A stretch of 64,000 bases of DNA from Gammaproteobacteria bacterium (GCA_002690865.1 NZGG01000031.1:62001-126000), one strand, 5' to 3'; positions 19,090-27,898 are shown, counted from the stretch's first letter. Notes: generated from the letters alone by a model not told the origin. Numbers and translations are program-made.

Positions 19090-20277
19090 ATTAAGAGACA
19101 TATTGCTGTTGTAACCACTTCGAGGGCCGACTATAGCCATCTTTTTTGGCCGTTGAAAGATATCGATGCACACCCTGATCTCACATTGGATTTGGTGGTT
19201 ATGGGCGCACATTTGTCCGAAGCTTTTGGCGAAACTGTCAATCAGATTGAGTTGGATGGGTTTAAGATATCGGCAAAACTAGATTGCCTAGACCCTGAAG
19301 ATAGTGATCTTGGTATGTCCAGAACTATTGGGGTCGCGATCGAGCAATTAACCAATGTGTTATCGGAATTACGGCCGGATATCTTATTGCTGATAGCGGA
19401 TCGTTATGAAATGCTCGCGCCAGCTTCGGTGGCATTAGCCTTGAGGATACCTATAGCCCATATTGAGGGAGGAGACATTAGTGAAGGGGCGATAGATGAT
19501 GCAGTTCGTAATGCTTTAACCAAGATGTCGCATCTGCATTTCACACCCACTGAATTAGCTAAACGTAGAGTATTGGCAATGGGTGAGGAGTCTTGGAGGG
19601 TAGTCCGTAGTGGCGCCCCATCCTTAGATCATTTGGTGCGAGGGTTGTTGCCTTCGAGAAAAGAGCTTGAAAAAAACCTTGGGCAGCAGCTTGAGAATCC
19701 TTATTGCATTGTGGCCTACCATCCGGTGACGTTGCATTCGGATACAACTGCCGAGGTATTCGCTCTGCTAGAAGCGCTCAGGTCTTGGAAGAATCAAATA
19801 GTATTTTGTTTTCCAAATGCTGATGTGGGTAGTTCTGTTTTAGTAGAGCACACTAGGGATTTCTGTAAGGAGCGAGACGATTGTAGATTGTATACAAACC
19901 TTGATCATCTTACCTATTGGTCTCTGCTATCTCATGCGACATTGATTGTAGGAAATTCCTCGAGCGGGATTATGGAAGCAGCGAGCGTCCTCCTGCCTGT
20001 GGTTGATATCGGTGAACGGCAGCGAGGTCGAACTAGGGCCGCTAATGTATTACATGTATCAGCCAATCAAGGCGAAATTATCGAAGCCATGGGGCTGGCT
20101 GCTTCAGACGGTTTCGTTTCTATGATTAAAGGGCTTCAGAATCCATATGGTGATGGTCAGGCAAGTCGGCGTATCGTTTCAGGCCTTCTAAATGCTCCTG
20201 GGAAAAAAACATTGCTTGAAAAAAAAGCTTTGTCTTTGGGATCTAATGAAAATACTTTTATTCAGAAGGAATTATAG
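19090..20277 (+). CDS. NeuC/LegG-like UDP-sugar hydrolysing 2-epimerase with abnormal start
   Basis: A GT-B fold UDP-GlcNAc 2-epimerase family protein of the hydrolysing NeuC/LegG type. Blocks are IAVVTTSRADYSHLFWPL at the N-terminus, ADRYEMLAPA, HIEGGDISEGAIDDAVRNA and GNSSSGIMEAA followed by GERQRGRTRAANV. The conserved N-terminus begins before any ATG, GTG or TTG in frame; the first such codon is TTG at 19153, inside the fold. An AGGTGA at 19075-19080 precedes ATT at 19090, listed here as provisional start. Removing one A from the AAAA run at 19084-19087 would join an ATG at 19080 to the frame. The stop overlaps the aminotransferase start by one base. Confidence 0.8.
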   Translation: MKRHIAVVTTSRADYSHLFWPLKDIDAHPDLTLDLVVMGAHLSEAFGETVNQIELDGFKISAKLDCLDPEDSDLGMSRTIGVAIEQLTNVLSELRPDILLLIADRYEMLAPASVALALRIPIAHIEGGDISEGAIDDAVRNALTKMSHLHFTPTELAKRRVLAMGEESWRVVRSGAPSLDHLVRGLLPSRKELEKNLGQQLENPYCIVAYHPVTLHSDTTAEVFALLEALRSWKNQIVFCFPNADVGSSVLVEHTRDFCKERDDCRLYTNLDHLTYWSLLSHATLIVGNSSSGIMEAASVLLPVVDIGERQRGRTRAANVLHVSANQGEIIEAMGLAASDGFVSMIKGLQNPYGDGQASRRIVSGLLNAPGKKTLLEKKALSLGSNENTFIQKEL

Positions 20278-21362
20278 TGGCGATCAGAATCCCACTCGCT
20301 AAAACTGACATCGGCCCAGATGAGATCGCATCTGTCTCTCAAGTTATGGTGGGAGGGCGTCTTGCATTTGGTCCTGAGATAGAGCGATTTGAGAAAACAT
20401 TCGCTGAATACCACGGGGTGCCGGATGCTGTCATGGTCAATTCAGGAACATCTGCACTTATGATTTCGCTCATAGCTTCAGGGATAAGTGCTGGCGATGA
20501 AGTAATAATGCCTTCACTAACGTTCGTTGGGACAGTTAATGCAATTTTGGCCGCTGGGGCCACTCCTGTACTCGTTGATGTCAATGCTGAGACAGCTAAT
20601 ATTGATGTAAGCAGTATCAAGTGTGCAATCACAAAGCAAACAAGGGCTATTGTTCCTGTCCACTTATATGGTCTCCCTGCAAATATGGAGAATATTTCGG
20701 AGGTGGCAGATGACGGTAGTTTGAAAGTCATCGAAGATGCCTGCGAAGCTTTAGGGGCGCTGCTAAATGGCGTCAGAGTCGGCTCCATTGGGGATGCGGG
20801 TGTTTTTGGTTTTTACCCTAATAAAGTACTGACCACAGGAGAGGGCGGAATGATTATTTCTCATGATGAAGCCTTCCTTTCAGTATGTCGTTCTGCAATA
20901 AATCAAGGGCGTTCTTCCAAGGAGTCAATTAATTTCCCAGGTTATTCTTTACGCGGATCAGAGTTGGGTGCAGCGATTGGTAGGGTACAGTTGGACTCAC
21001 TAGATCAACGCATTTCCAGACGTCAGAAAATTGCAGAGCATTACATAAACGCAGTTTCTAGGATACCAAGACTTGGTATTTTAGGGACTAATATTCCAAG
21101 AAGCTGGTTTACGTTTCCTGTGATTTTGCCCTCAGGGGTGTGCAGAAGTGAAATCATGCTCAGATTATTAGAGAAGGGAATCGAGTCTGCCAGTTATTTT
21201 CCTGCTGTTCACACTCAAAAGATGTACAGGCAATGTGTAAGAATCAGTGGCAATCTAGCGGTGAGTGAGGATCTAGGGAATCGAGTGTTATGTCTTCCAT
21301 TTTGGCCTGGCGTCGAGGCCCATATTGCCGAGATAGTTGAGTCGGTCGGTGTCTTACTGTGA
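20277..21362 (+). CDS. DegT/DnrJ/EryC1/StrS-family sugar aminotransferase
   Basis: A 361-residue PLP aminotransferase of the sugar-nucleotide type, which transaminates 4-keto (or 3-keto) nucleotide sugars. The start is GTG at 20277, sharing a base with the upstream stop. PLP-site residues are the GTSA phosphate-binding loop (57-60), Asp154 in IEDACEALG and the Schiff-base Lys183 in FYPNKVLTTGEGG. It is coupled to the NeuC-like epimerase, recalling the LegC/LegG pair of legionaminic-acid pathways, but no dehydratase, acetyltransferase, synthase or CMP-transferase is present. Its 3' end overlaps the convergent amidase gene by nine bases. Confidence 0.88.
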   Translation: MAIRIPLAKTDIGPDEIASVSQVMVGGRLAFGPEIERFEKTFAEYHGVPDAVMVNSGTSALMISLIASGISAGDEVIMPSLTFVGTVNAILAAGATPVLVDVNAETANIDVSSIKCAITKQTRAIVPVHLYGLPANMENISEVADDGSLKVIEDACEALGALLNGVRVGSIGDAGVFGFYPNKVLTTGEGGMIISHDEAFLSVCRSAINQGRSSKESINFPGYSLRGSELGAAIGRVQLDSLDQRISRRQKIAEHYINAVSRIPRLGILGTNIPRSWFTFPVILPSGVCRSEIMLRLLEKGIESASYFPAVHTQKMYRQCVRISGNLAVSEDLGNRVLCLPFWPGVEAHIAEIVESVGVLL

Positions 21363-22337
21363 TCCTTTTTGTTTTGCGTTGCGAATTCTATCCTTGAGAG
21401 ATTTAATATTTATGTCTTCTCGCGCAGGTTTGAGCCTCTCGGATGCCAAATACGTGTATAAACTGCTGCGCGAGTGAGTAATAGTATCATGACCAAGTCG
21501 GCGTTCCCTCTCATTCCTCAAGGCTTGAATGTTAATAGGGGCGACTACTACTTTTTCACCAGGACCAGGGTCTGCCTGAGCTAGAATACGGCCATCATAA
21601 TCAACAATCATGCTGCCACCAGGCCAACTAAAAGGGGGATAGTTACTCATTTCAGCTCCTTGATTTGATGCGACAACATAAGTCATATTCTCGAGAGCTC
21701 GTGTCCTATTGACCAATGTCCACCAGTTCATAGGTTCACTGGAGCCCCAAGGGTCCATGTATGCTGAAATGCGAATCATGATTTCTGCACCGCGAAAAGT
21801 CATTTCACGAATGGTCTCTGGGAATAGCCAGTCGTAACAAGTGGCCACAGCAATCTTTCCCAATTCAGTTTCTGCGACAGGGAATATGTCCTCGCTGTAT
21901 CCTGGGATATCGTGCGGGCTCGAATGCACTTCCCAGGGAATCCAGGGATTTATCTTACGGTATTTCGTGAGAATACCCGTAGGACCTATAAGGACTGTGG
22001 TATTAAAGATATGCCCGGGATAGGCTTTGTCAAACTCCAAGAACGAGCCAGTTTGTATGAAGCAACCCAGTTGGCGTGCTAGGGTAACGTATCTCTCAGT
22101 GTGTTCATTTGGGATTTCAACGGCCAGTTTTTTGTAGATTTCTTCGACGTTATCGTACACTGGGATTGTATGTGCGAACTCCGGAAATGCGAGCAACCGA
22201 ACATCAAAAAATGGTTCATACCCAGTTATGGTTTGCTCTATGATCTCGCACATTCTATCTACTCGAGAGGATATTTCAGTACGAGATTTAGCCGCTGGAA
22301 AGTCAGTTTGACATGCTGCAGCATAGAAAAGTGTCAT
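21354..22337 (-). CDS. Carbon-nitrogen hydrolase (nitrilase superfamily amidase)
   Basis: A 327-residue nitrilase-superfamily protein with the catalytic triad Glu53 (FPEF), Lys125 (TKYRK) and Cys167 (ATCYDWLFPE). The KYRKINPWIPWE stretch resembles the aliphatic amidase/formamidase branch rather than true nitrilases. It hydrolyses an amide or carbamoyl bond; the substrate is unknown. The gene stands alone on the minus strand between the aminotransferase, whose end it overlaps, and the CFA-like gene, whose stop lies 99 bases upstream of its start. Confidence 0.85.
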   Translation of the reverse strand: MTLFYAAACQTDFPAAKSRTEISSRVDRMCEIIEQTITGYEPFFDVRLLAFPEFAHTIPVYDNVEEIYKKLAVEIPNEHTERYVTLARQLGCFIQTGSFLEFDKAYPGHIFNTTVLIGPTGILTKYRKINPWIPWEVHSSPHDIPGYSEDIFPVAETELGKIAVATCYDWLFPETIREMTFRGAEIMIRISAYMDPWGSSEPMNWWTLVNRTRALENMTYVVASNQGAEMSNYPPFSWPGGSMIVDYDGRILAQADPGPGEKVVVAPINIQALRNERERRLGHDTITHSRSSLYTYLASERLKPAREDINIKSLKDRIRNAKQKGSQ

Positions 22338-22380
22338 GTCAAAAGGCTCCTACAATACTTAGTTTGGCATTCATAAGGTC

Positions 22381-22433
22381 TGACAGAAGACTAATTGATT
22401 TTTTTTTAACAACTTTAATCTCGCTTTCTGTCA
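22381..22433. repeat. Widely spaced 8-bp inverted repeat downstream of the CFA-like gene
   Basis: TGACAGAA (22381-22388) and TTCTGTCA (22426-22433) form a perfect inverted repeat with a 37-base spacer containing a T9 run on the plus strand. It lies between the stop of the CFA-like gene and the start of the amidase gene. It could be a weak transcript-end structure or a regulator site; the function is not established. Confidence 0.35.
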
Positions 22434-22436
22434 ATG

Positions 22437-23636
22437 CTAAAATCTTTCAAGTCTGATTTGAACAACGTTGGTTCGACCTATATTAAAACCGACTTCACAG
22501 TAACAAAGATAGTACATCCATTGTCTAAAAAACCGATTATCAAACCCCTGCGCTTTTATTTCTGGCCAAGCCCTTATAAAGCGCTCCTGCCATTGCCTGA
22601 GAGTCTGGCCATAGTCCTGACCAAATTGGTAAAGGTCTGTAATTTTTAGCCTCTGGCTACTAAACATGTTTTTGATGTGTTTCTGGGTCGGTAACATGCC
22701 TCCGGGGAAAATGTATTGTTGAATAAAATCTGTTCGTTTTTGGTAATCCTTAAATATATCTTCGTCAATAGTGATCATTTGCATTACGGCCACACCATCT
22801 TGGGTGAGTAAGTCAGAAACTTTTTTCGCAAAAACGTCCCAATATTGAGGACCTACTGCTTCGAACATCTCCACCGAAAATATCCGATCATATTTACCCT
22901 CGACATCTCGGTAATCTTGAAAACGCGCAGATACCTTATCCTCATTTTTTAATCGCTGATTAGTGAAATTTACTTGCTCCTGTGAGACTGAGATACCTTC
23001 TGCACGACATCCTTCTGAGCTCAAATGCTCGAGTAGTCCTCCCCAGCCACAGCCAATCTCCAGCACCCTATGATCACGATTAATGGCTGAGACCTCACAC
23101 AGTCTTGCATATTTTTCGGTCTGAGCTTTAGTTAGATCATCAGTTTTTTCGAATATGCCTGATGAGTAGCTCATGCTTTCATCAAGCCATAGCGAATAAA
23201 AATCATTACCTAAATCATAGTGGTATGCGATATTTTTTCTGCTTCCAATCTTTGAGTTTTTGTTTTTTATTTTAGTCCAGGAATTTTTAATTCGCTGAGC
23301 AAAACCCCCTTCGGCGATATTTTCGAATTGTTGTAAGTTGTCAGCTAGGAACCTGAGAAGTCTCGATAGAGACTCTGTTTCCCAGTCCTGCTCCATATAT
23401 CCCTCGGCGAGACCAACACTACCGTTACTCCATATTCTGGCGAACGCTCGCAATTTGTTAACCTGCACACATGCGTGAACGCCACCTTTATCGCCGCTTA
23501 CTTCAAGTTTTTCTTTATTAGGGAGTCGTATGGTTATTGTCCCTCGAAGCACTTTGCTTTCCAATATCTTACGAAGAACATTGCCCTGAAAGGTTCGTGC
23601 TTCATTCGGAGTTTGGACATCGTTATTTTTTACCAT
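22437..23636 (-). CDS. Cyclopropane-fatty-acid-synthase-like SAM methyltransferase
   Basis: A 399-residue CFA-synthase-family enzyme that transfers a methyl(ene) from S-adenosylmethionine to unsaturated acyl chains of membrane lipids. The start is the ATG at 23636, one base after the upstream stop. Motifs are AYHYDLGNDFYSLWLDESMSY in the acceptor region, the SAM loop VLEIGCGWGGLLEHL and FSVEMFEAVGPQYW. It is the last gene of an FAD oxidoreductase-DUF1365-methyltransferase operon divergent from an ECF sigma/ChrR pair. In Rhodobacter that arrangement belongs to the singlet-oxygen response and to furan fatty acid synthesis (UfaM-like), so ring methylation is as likely as cyclopropanation. Confidence 0.85.
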   Translation of the reverse strand: MVKNNDVQTPNEARTFQGNVLRKILESKVLRGTITIRLPNKEKLEVSGDKGGVHACVQVNKLRAFARIWSNGSVGLAEGYMEQDWETESLSRLLRFLADNLQQFENIAEGGFAQRIKNSWTKIKNKNSKIGSRKNIAYHYDLGNDFYSLWLDESMSYSSGIFEKTDDLTKAQTEKYARLCEVSAINRDHRVLEIGCGWGGLLEHLSSEGCRAEGISVSQEQVNFTNQRLKNEDKVSARFQDYRDVEGKYDRIFSVEMFEAVGPQYWDVFAKKVSDLLTQDGVAVMQMITIDEDIFKDYQKRTDFIQQYIFPGGMLPTQKHIKNMFSSQRLKITDLYQFGQDYGQTLRQWQERFIRAWPEIKAQGFDNRFFRQWMYYLCYCEVGFNIGRTNVVQIRLERF

Positions 23637-23637
23637 G

Positions 23638-24360
23638 CTAAATATCTTGTGTTTTTTGTTTGTGGTAGAGGCGAAGTCCTTTGAACCAAAGCCGCAGCGC
23701 CTGCCAATGTATGTCCAGTGTGACTCCAATAGTTGTAAACGGTGCAACTATTAATATTTTCAAAAGATTGTTTATATTGAATGATGTTTTTACGCCTCTG
23801 AAACCTGCAAATAAACTTGACCCTTCCTGATCGAAATAATGTATCTTTACGTCTAGGTGCTTTCTGGGTTCTGTAACCGAAAACTTATAGTGCCCATTCA
23901 TACTGAAGAATGGAGATACGTGAAGTGTTTTTTTTGCTTCTAGTTCTTGATCATCTTTCATCTGGATATAGGTGCAAGATTCTCCAAATGTATTATGCAC
24001 CTCATATACAATGCCTGTAAGTTCGTTGTCTTGGTTATAACAAAAGATAATTGATATTGGATTGAATACATATCCAAAGAATCTGGGTAGACATAATACT
24101 TTATAATGGAGCGTATCTGACGAATATTTAGCCATCAGTGAGGTAACCCATAAAGAGAGTGGAGTACCATCCCTCGCACCATGATCGCTATCGTAAAAAC
24201 TTAGGATGCCGGGACGGTTAACGGTGAATAGCCTGCCTTGCTGCAAGGTTTCGATCTCCTCTAAATCAAGCAGAAACCACGGCAATTTGTGCGCAAATCG
24301 GTGCTCTACGCGTCCTAGCCTATGGTGAACAATGTTTCCTTTGTAAATCGCTGACTTCAC
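23638..24360 (-). CDS. DUF1365 protein, lipid-modification partner
   Basis: A 240-residue DUF1365 protein (opening SAIYKGNIVHHRLGR; later CLPRFFGYVFNPISIIFCY and YEVHNTFGE). The biochemical function of the family is unsettled. It is nearly always found between an FAD amine-oxidase-like gene and a CFA-synthase-like gene, exactly as here. Overlap with the upstream gene is four bases and the gap to the next is one base, so the three are a tightly coupled operon. A role with the methyltransferase in modifying membrane acyl chains under oxidative stress is inferred from this conserved context. Confidence 0.85.
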   Translation of the reverse strand: MKSAIYKGNIVHHRLGRVEHRFAHKLPWFLLDLEEIETLQQGRLFTVNRPGILSFYDSDHGARDGTPLSLWVTSLMAKYSSDTLHYKVLCLPRFFGYVFNPISIIFCYNQDNELTGIVYEVHNTFGESCTYIQMKDDQELEAKKTLHVSPFFSMNGHYKFSVTEPRKHLDVKIHYFDQEGSSLFAGFRGVKTSFNINNLLKILIVAPFTTIGVTLDIHWQALRLWFKGLRLYHKQKTQDI

Positions 24361-25649
24361 TCGGTATCCTGAAAGTTTCCAGTTGAAATTCTATCGTTAA
24401 TTATTGCCCAAGGTCTTTCTTTCCCGGTTATTTCCTCAGCGACTGCAAGTCCCGATTGAAGTCCGTCCTCATGGAATCCGTAACCAAAATAGGAACCACA
24501 GAACCAAGTTCGTTGTTTGCCTTGCAGCTCCCAAAGATATTTTTTTGCTACATTTGTTCTATCGTTTAGAATCGGGTGTGTATACTCAAATTGTTCAATA
24601 CTATTGGCTGGTTGAAAAGAAGGATTGAGCGTGACAAAGATATCTTGTGAAGTTTTTAATCCATGAAGTAAGTTCATCCAGTACGACACGCAGAGTTCGC
24701 CAGAGTGGTTTTCAATGTAATTCCAACTAGCCCAAGCTCGAGGGTTCCTCGGCATAAACCTTTTATCGTAATGTAGGTACGCTAAACTCTTTGAATATTC
24801 GAACTCTTTAAGAATTTTCTTCTCCGCCGAAGAAGGTTTTGAGAGTAGTTTTAGAGCTTGATCACTATGGGTAGCAATCACAACCTGATCGAACTTTTCA
24901 TTGATATCGTCTCCTATCACGACTACATGCTCTGAATGCCTCTCGATATTTTTTATCTCGCTCCTTAATTTTAGGTTTACGCCAGGAGTTGTTAACACCT
25001 TATTGATGTAAGATATACTTCCTCCTTCTACCGTGTACCAAGTAGGTCTGCCGCGGATTTTGAGCAGCCCGTGATTGCTAAAGAAATCTATGAAGGCTTG
25101 TGCCTGCATATTTTTAACTTGGTTGACATCGGTCGACCAGATTGCTCCGGCCATTGGTAGTAGATGGTTTTTTGCAAAACTTTCTGAGTAATTGGCGAGC
25201 ATAGATTTTAGAGTTTTATCGGCGGTAATGTTTAGTGTCTCGGCCTCTTTATAAAACTTTTGAATATCGCTAAGCATGCGCCAGAAAGTGGGTCGAAATA
25301 AATTTCGTCGCTGAGCAAATAGGCTGTTAATGCCATGGCCTGCGTACTCGAGACCATCGGCCATTGAGACCCCGAAAGACATGCTAGTTGGGCGACAAGA
25401 AATATCAAAAAATTTCAACAACTGAGTTAAGTTTGGGTAGGTGTCTTGGTTAAAAACTATAAATCCAACGTCGACAGCCAGCTGGGTGCCATTGGGGGAG
25501 GGAAATACTGTATGGGCATGCCCTCCAGCTCGGTCCGCACTTTCGTAAAGCGTGACATTCGCGCCATGCTTCGCTAAAAGCCAAGATGCTCCCAGTCCAG
25601 CGACTCCGCTTCCTATAACTGCTACAGTCGTTTTTTCCATTTGAGCCAC
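24357..25649 (-). CDS. FAD-dependent amine-oxidase-like oxidoreductase
   Basis: A 430-residue FAD protein with a Rossmann loop near the start (VAVIGSGVAGLGASWLLAKHGA) followed by ESADRAGGHAHT, the layout of amine oxidases and phytoene desaturases. A C-terminal GSYFGYGFHEDGLQSGLAVAEE probably contacts FAD. Start GTG at 25649 or ATG at 25640; no strong ribosome site separates them. It heads the operon with DUF1365 and the CFA-like methyltransferase. Related clusters in the RpoE/ChrR regulon point to oxidation or desaturation of membrane lipid acyl chains; the precise reaction is unknown. Confidence 0.85.
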   Translation of the reverse strand: MAQMEKTTVAVIGSGVAGLGASWLLAKHGANVTLYESADRAGGHAHTVFPSPNGTQLAVDVGFIVFNQDTYPNLTQLLKFFDISCRPTSMSFGVSMADGLEYAGHGINSLFAQRRNLFRPTFWRMLSDIQKFYKEAETLNITADKTLKSMLANYSESFAKNHLLPMAGAIWSTDVNQVKNMQAQAFIDFFSNHGLLKIRGRPTWYTVEGGSISYINKVLTTPGVNLKLRSEIKNIERHSEHVVVIGDDINEKFDQVVIATHSDQALKLLSKPSSAEKKILKEFEYSKSLAYLHYDKRFMPRNPRAWASWNYIENHSGELCVSYWMNLLHGLKTSQDIFVTLNPSFQPANSIEQFEYTHPILNDRTNVAKKYLWELQGKQRTWFCGSYFGYGFHEDGLQSGLAVAEEITGKERPWAIINDRISTGNFQDTE

Positions 25650-25702
25650 TATTAGAGATGGCTAACATAGTAAGTTGGAAATTACGCTCTTACAATAAAT
25701 TT

Positions 25703-25717
25703 AGATTAAACTAATCT
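25703..25717. promoter_or_regulatory. Palindrome in the sigma/lipid-operon divergent promoter region
   Basis: AGATTA-AAC-TAATCT is a perfect 6-bp dyad lying in the 96-base gap between the FAD oxidoreductase gene and the ECF sigma gene. Its position would let one bound dimer act on both promoters. I found no TGATC-type -35 element of the Rhodobacter RpoE class in this gap. Confidence 0.3.
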
Positions 25718-25757
25718 GGCTGGCTAATTTGAACGTAGTTGCCTCATGCGAGGAAAA

Positions 25758-26315
25758 ATGCAAATTTCAAACGATCAAGAAATTGACGAGGAAACGATGT
25801 TGCTTTTGGCTATTAAGGAAAGTCAGAGTCAACAGGCTTACTCCGCTCTATTTGACATGATGGCCCCCAAAATTAAGGCGTTTCTAATGGGGCGGGGAAG
25901 TTCTCGTGATGAGAGTGAAAACATAACTCAAGACGCAATGTTGTCAATTTGGCGCAAAGCTTCCCTCTTCGACCCGAACAAATCCTCTGCACGCACATGG
26001 ATCTATGCCGTGGTTAGAAATCGCCTCATCGATGTACAGCGAAAAGCGACCCGCGTAAGTAAGGGCAAGGACAAGTATAAGTATCAAAGCGGTGAAGACT
26101 TTTACACTAACGGAGGGGTAGAGGTTGCATCTGCGAATTCGCAATTAAGAAAATTACTGCAGGAACTTCCCAGTGAACAGGTTACTCCGCTTGTGATGAG
26201 TTACGTGAAAGGCATGTCTCATAAAGAGATTTCTGAAGAAATAGGGTTACCGTTAGGTACAGTCAAATCGAGAATTCGGATCGGATTCCAGCGGTTACAG
26301 GAGATGGTGAACTAG
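25758..26315 (+). CDS. rpoE: ECF sigma factor, RpoE/ChrR-partner type
   Basis: A 185-residue (189 if the ATG at 25746 is used) ECF sigma factor. Region 2 shows SENITQDAMLSIWRKASLFDP and the WIYAVVRNRLIDVQRK helix; region 4 shows LPSEQVTPLVMSYVKGMSHKEISEEIGLPLGTVKSRIR, a complete helix-turn-helix. GAGG at 25750-25753 favours the second ATG. The gene ends one base before a ChrR-type anti-sigma gene, which identifies it as the ECF11-like group that answers singlet oxygen and organic hydroperoxides. The divergent lipid operon is its probable target. Confidence 0.9.
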   Translation: MQISNDQEIDEETMLLLAIKESQSQQAYSALFDMMAPKIKAFLMGRGSSRDESENITQDAMLSIWRKASLFDPNKSSARTWIYAVVRNRLIDVQRKATRVSKGKDKYKYQSGEDFYTNGGVEVASANSQLRKLLQELPSEQVTPLVMSYVKGMSHKEISEEIGLPLGTVKSRIRIGFQRLQEMVN

Positions 26316-26316
26316 T

Positions 26317-26955
26317 ATGAATATATCAAACTGTCCAGATCAGTCTTGGCTCGTGAGTTATTCCGGGGGGGGTATACCCCCATCTGTTAAACTCATTTTA
26401 CAAGCCCACATGGCAGTTTGCCCAAAGTGTCGTTCTGCTTTGAAACTTGCGGATCATCTGGGGGGGCAATTTATGTTCGAATCCGATGGAGAAGCGACAG
26501 AAGGCTTCGTGGCTCCCCACCCGGAGGTTGGTTTCAAGCCTGAGGAGTCTGTTGAATGGAGAAAAGAAGAGCGAGTAGATTTAACGCAGGTCTTTAATAA
26601 GTACGTTGGGAATCATATTGACGGGTTTCAGTGGAGGAGGGCAGGCAAGGGGCTCAAGGTTTGCAAGCTCTCGGAAGAGGATGGCTATAGACTACTGATG
26701 CTTAGGGCGGAGCCGGGTACGGTGCTTCCTGAACATCGCCATGAAGGTAGCGAGCTCACGCTTATTTTGAAAGGTTCTTATTTCTGCGAAGACACTATTT
26801 TTAGGGCAGGGGATGTAGATGACGCCGACAATTCGTCACCTCATCAACCAATTGTAACAAACGATAGTGAATGTGTTTGTATCTCCGCCATTGATGGGCC
26901 CTTAAAACTTGCCGGCCCCCTGCAACGGATGATGCAACCGTTTCTCGGAATATGA
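26317..26955 (+). CDS. chrR: ChrR-type zinc anti-sigma factor with cupin domain
   Basis: A 212-residue protein with two parts. The N-terminal anti-sigma domain carries H31-x3-C35-x2-C38, the zinc-binding ZAS motif that clamps the sigma factor. The C-terminal cupin (about 105-205) has the LPEHRHEGSELTLILKGSY stretch with paired His and Glu, the part required for release on singlet-oxygen stress in Rhodobacter. It lies one base after the sigma gene's stop, the standard rpoE-chrR order. A GGAG-rich stretch near the sigma 3' end can serve as ribosome site. Confidence 0.92.
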   Translation: MNISNCPDQSWLVSYSGGGIPPSVKLILQAHMAVCPKCRSALKLADHLGGQFMFESDGEATEGFVAPHPEVGFKPEESVEWRKEERVDLTQVFNKYVGNHIDGFQWRRAGKGLKVCKLSEEDGYRLLMLRAEPGTVLPEHRHEGSELTLILKGSYFCEDTIFRAGDVDDADNSSPHQPIVTNDSECVCISAIDGPLKLAGPLQRMMQPFLGI

Positions 26956-26956
26956 T

Positions 26957-27844
26957 ATGGCACTTACAGCTAAGGCTTGGATCGTCATATTCTTATCACC
27001 ACTGATCGCCTTAGGATTAGTTTGGGTGTCAGGCCGCCAAGGAGTTACCCTAGGACACATTCCCGTTTTCGATATCTGTATCTTCGTCACGTTTCTCGCC
27101 CAATGGGTGCTTTTCGCTCCGGCATATATATTTCAAACCGAACACTATTTTGATCTTTCGGGGAGCGTCACGTACGTGGGAGTTATAACACTTGCATGGC
27201 TTTATGGATCACTGGGAGACGTTCGAAGTAGCGTTATCTCCATTCTAGTTATATTGTGGGCAGTCCGGTTGGGATCGTTTTTATTTACCCGGGTAAAACG
27301 GAAAGGCTCTGACTCACGCTTTACATCTATTAAGCCAAACTTCCCCGTTTATCTGATGACTTGGACTCTTCAGGCGCTGTGGGTCTCGATTACTGCTTCT
27401 TGCGCCCTGATTGCGATCACTACCTCAAACAAAATTCCGTTTGACGGTTGGGCAGGAACGGGTTTGATAATTTGGGTTTCAGGGTTTTTGCTCGAGGTCA
27501 TCGCAGATTATCAAAAACAAAAGTTCCGAGCAGAAGCTCAGAACGCCCAAAAATTTATCAATAGGGGGTTATGGAGTTGGTCCAGACATCCTAACTATTT
27601 GGGGGAAATGCTGTTATGGTTTGGAATTGCGATAATGGCTTTTCCGGTTTTAGCGGGGTGGCAATTTGTAACACTTGCGTCCCCAGTCTTCGTTTGTTAT
27701 TTGCTGACCAAGGTAAGTGGCATAGAAATGTTGGAACGACAGAATGATATCTCTTGGGGTTCAGATCCCGATTATTGGGCGTATAAGAATAGCACGCCCG
27801 TCCTTCTCCCTTTTCTTAAAATGAATTCCTCAAAGCAGACGTGA
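26957..27844 (+). CDS. DUF1295 (steroid 5-alpha-reductase-like) membrane protein
   Basis: A 295-residue membrane protein with about six to seven helices. The C-terminal DUF1295/ICMT-like signature is SRHPNYLGEMLLWFGI, which in relatives binds NADPH or SAM. Members include steroid 5-alpha-reductase-like and isoprenylcysteine-methyltransferase-like enzymes. It follows chrR by one base, so it should be cotranscribed with sigma and anti-sigma. The lipid theme of the divergent operon suggests reduction or methylation of a lipid double bond, but no assay-level evidence is visible in sequence. Confidence 0.8.
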   Translation: MALTAKAWIVIFLSPLIALGLVWVSGRQGVTLGHIPVFDICIFVTFLAQWVLFAPAYIFQTEHYFDLSGSVTYVGVITLAWLYGSLGDVRSSVISILVILWAVRLGSFLFTRVKRKGSDSRFTSIKPNFPVYLMTWTLQALWVSITASCALIAITTSNKIPFDGWAGTGLIIWVSGFLLEVIADYQKQKFRAEAQNAQKFINRGLWSWSRHPNYLGEMLLWFGIAIMAFPVLAGWQFVTLASPVFVCYLLTKVSGIEMLERQNDISWGSDPDYWAYKNSTPVLLPFLKMNSSKQT

Positions 27845-27898
27845 CCCTTAAAGTGCTGGGACTATTTTTAGGAGAAGTCGATTGACAAGCGAACCTCC

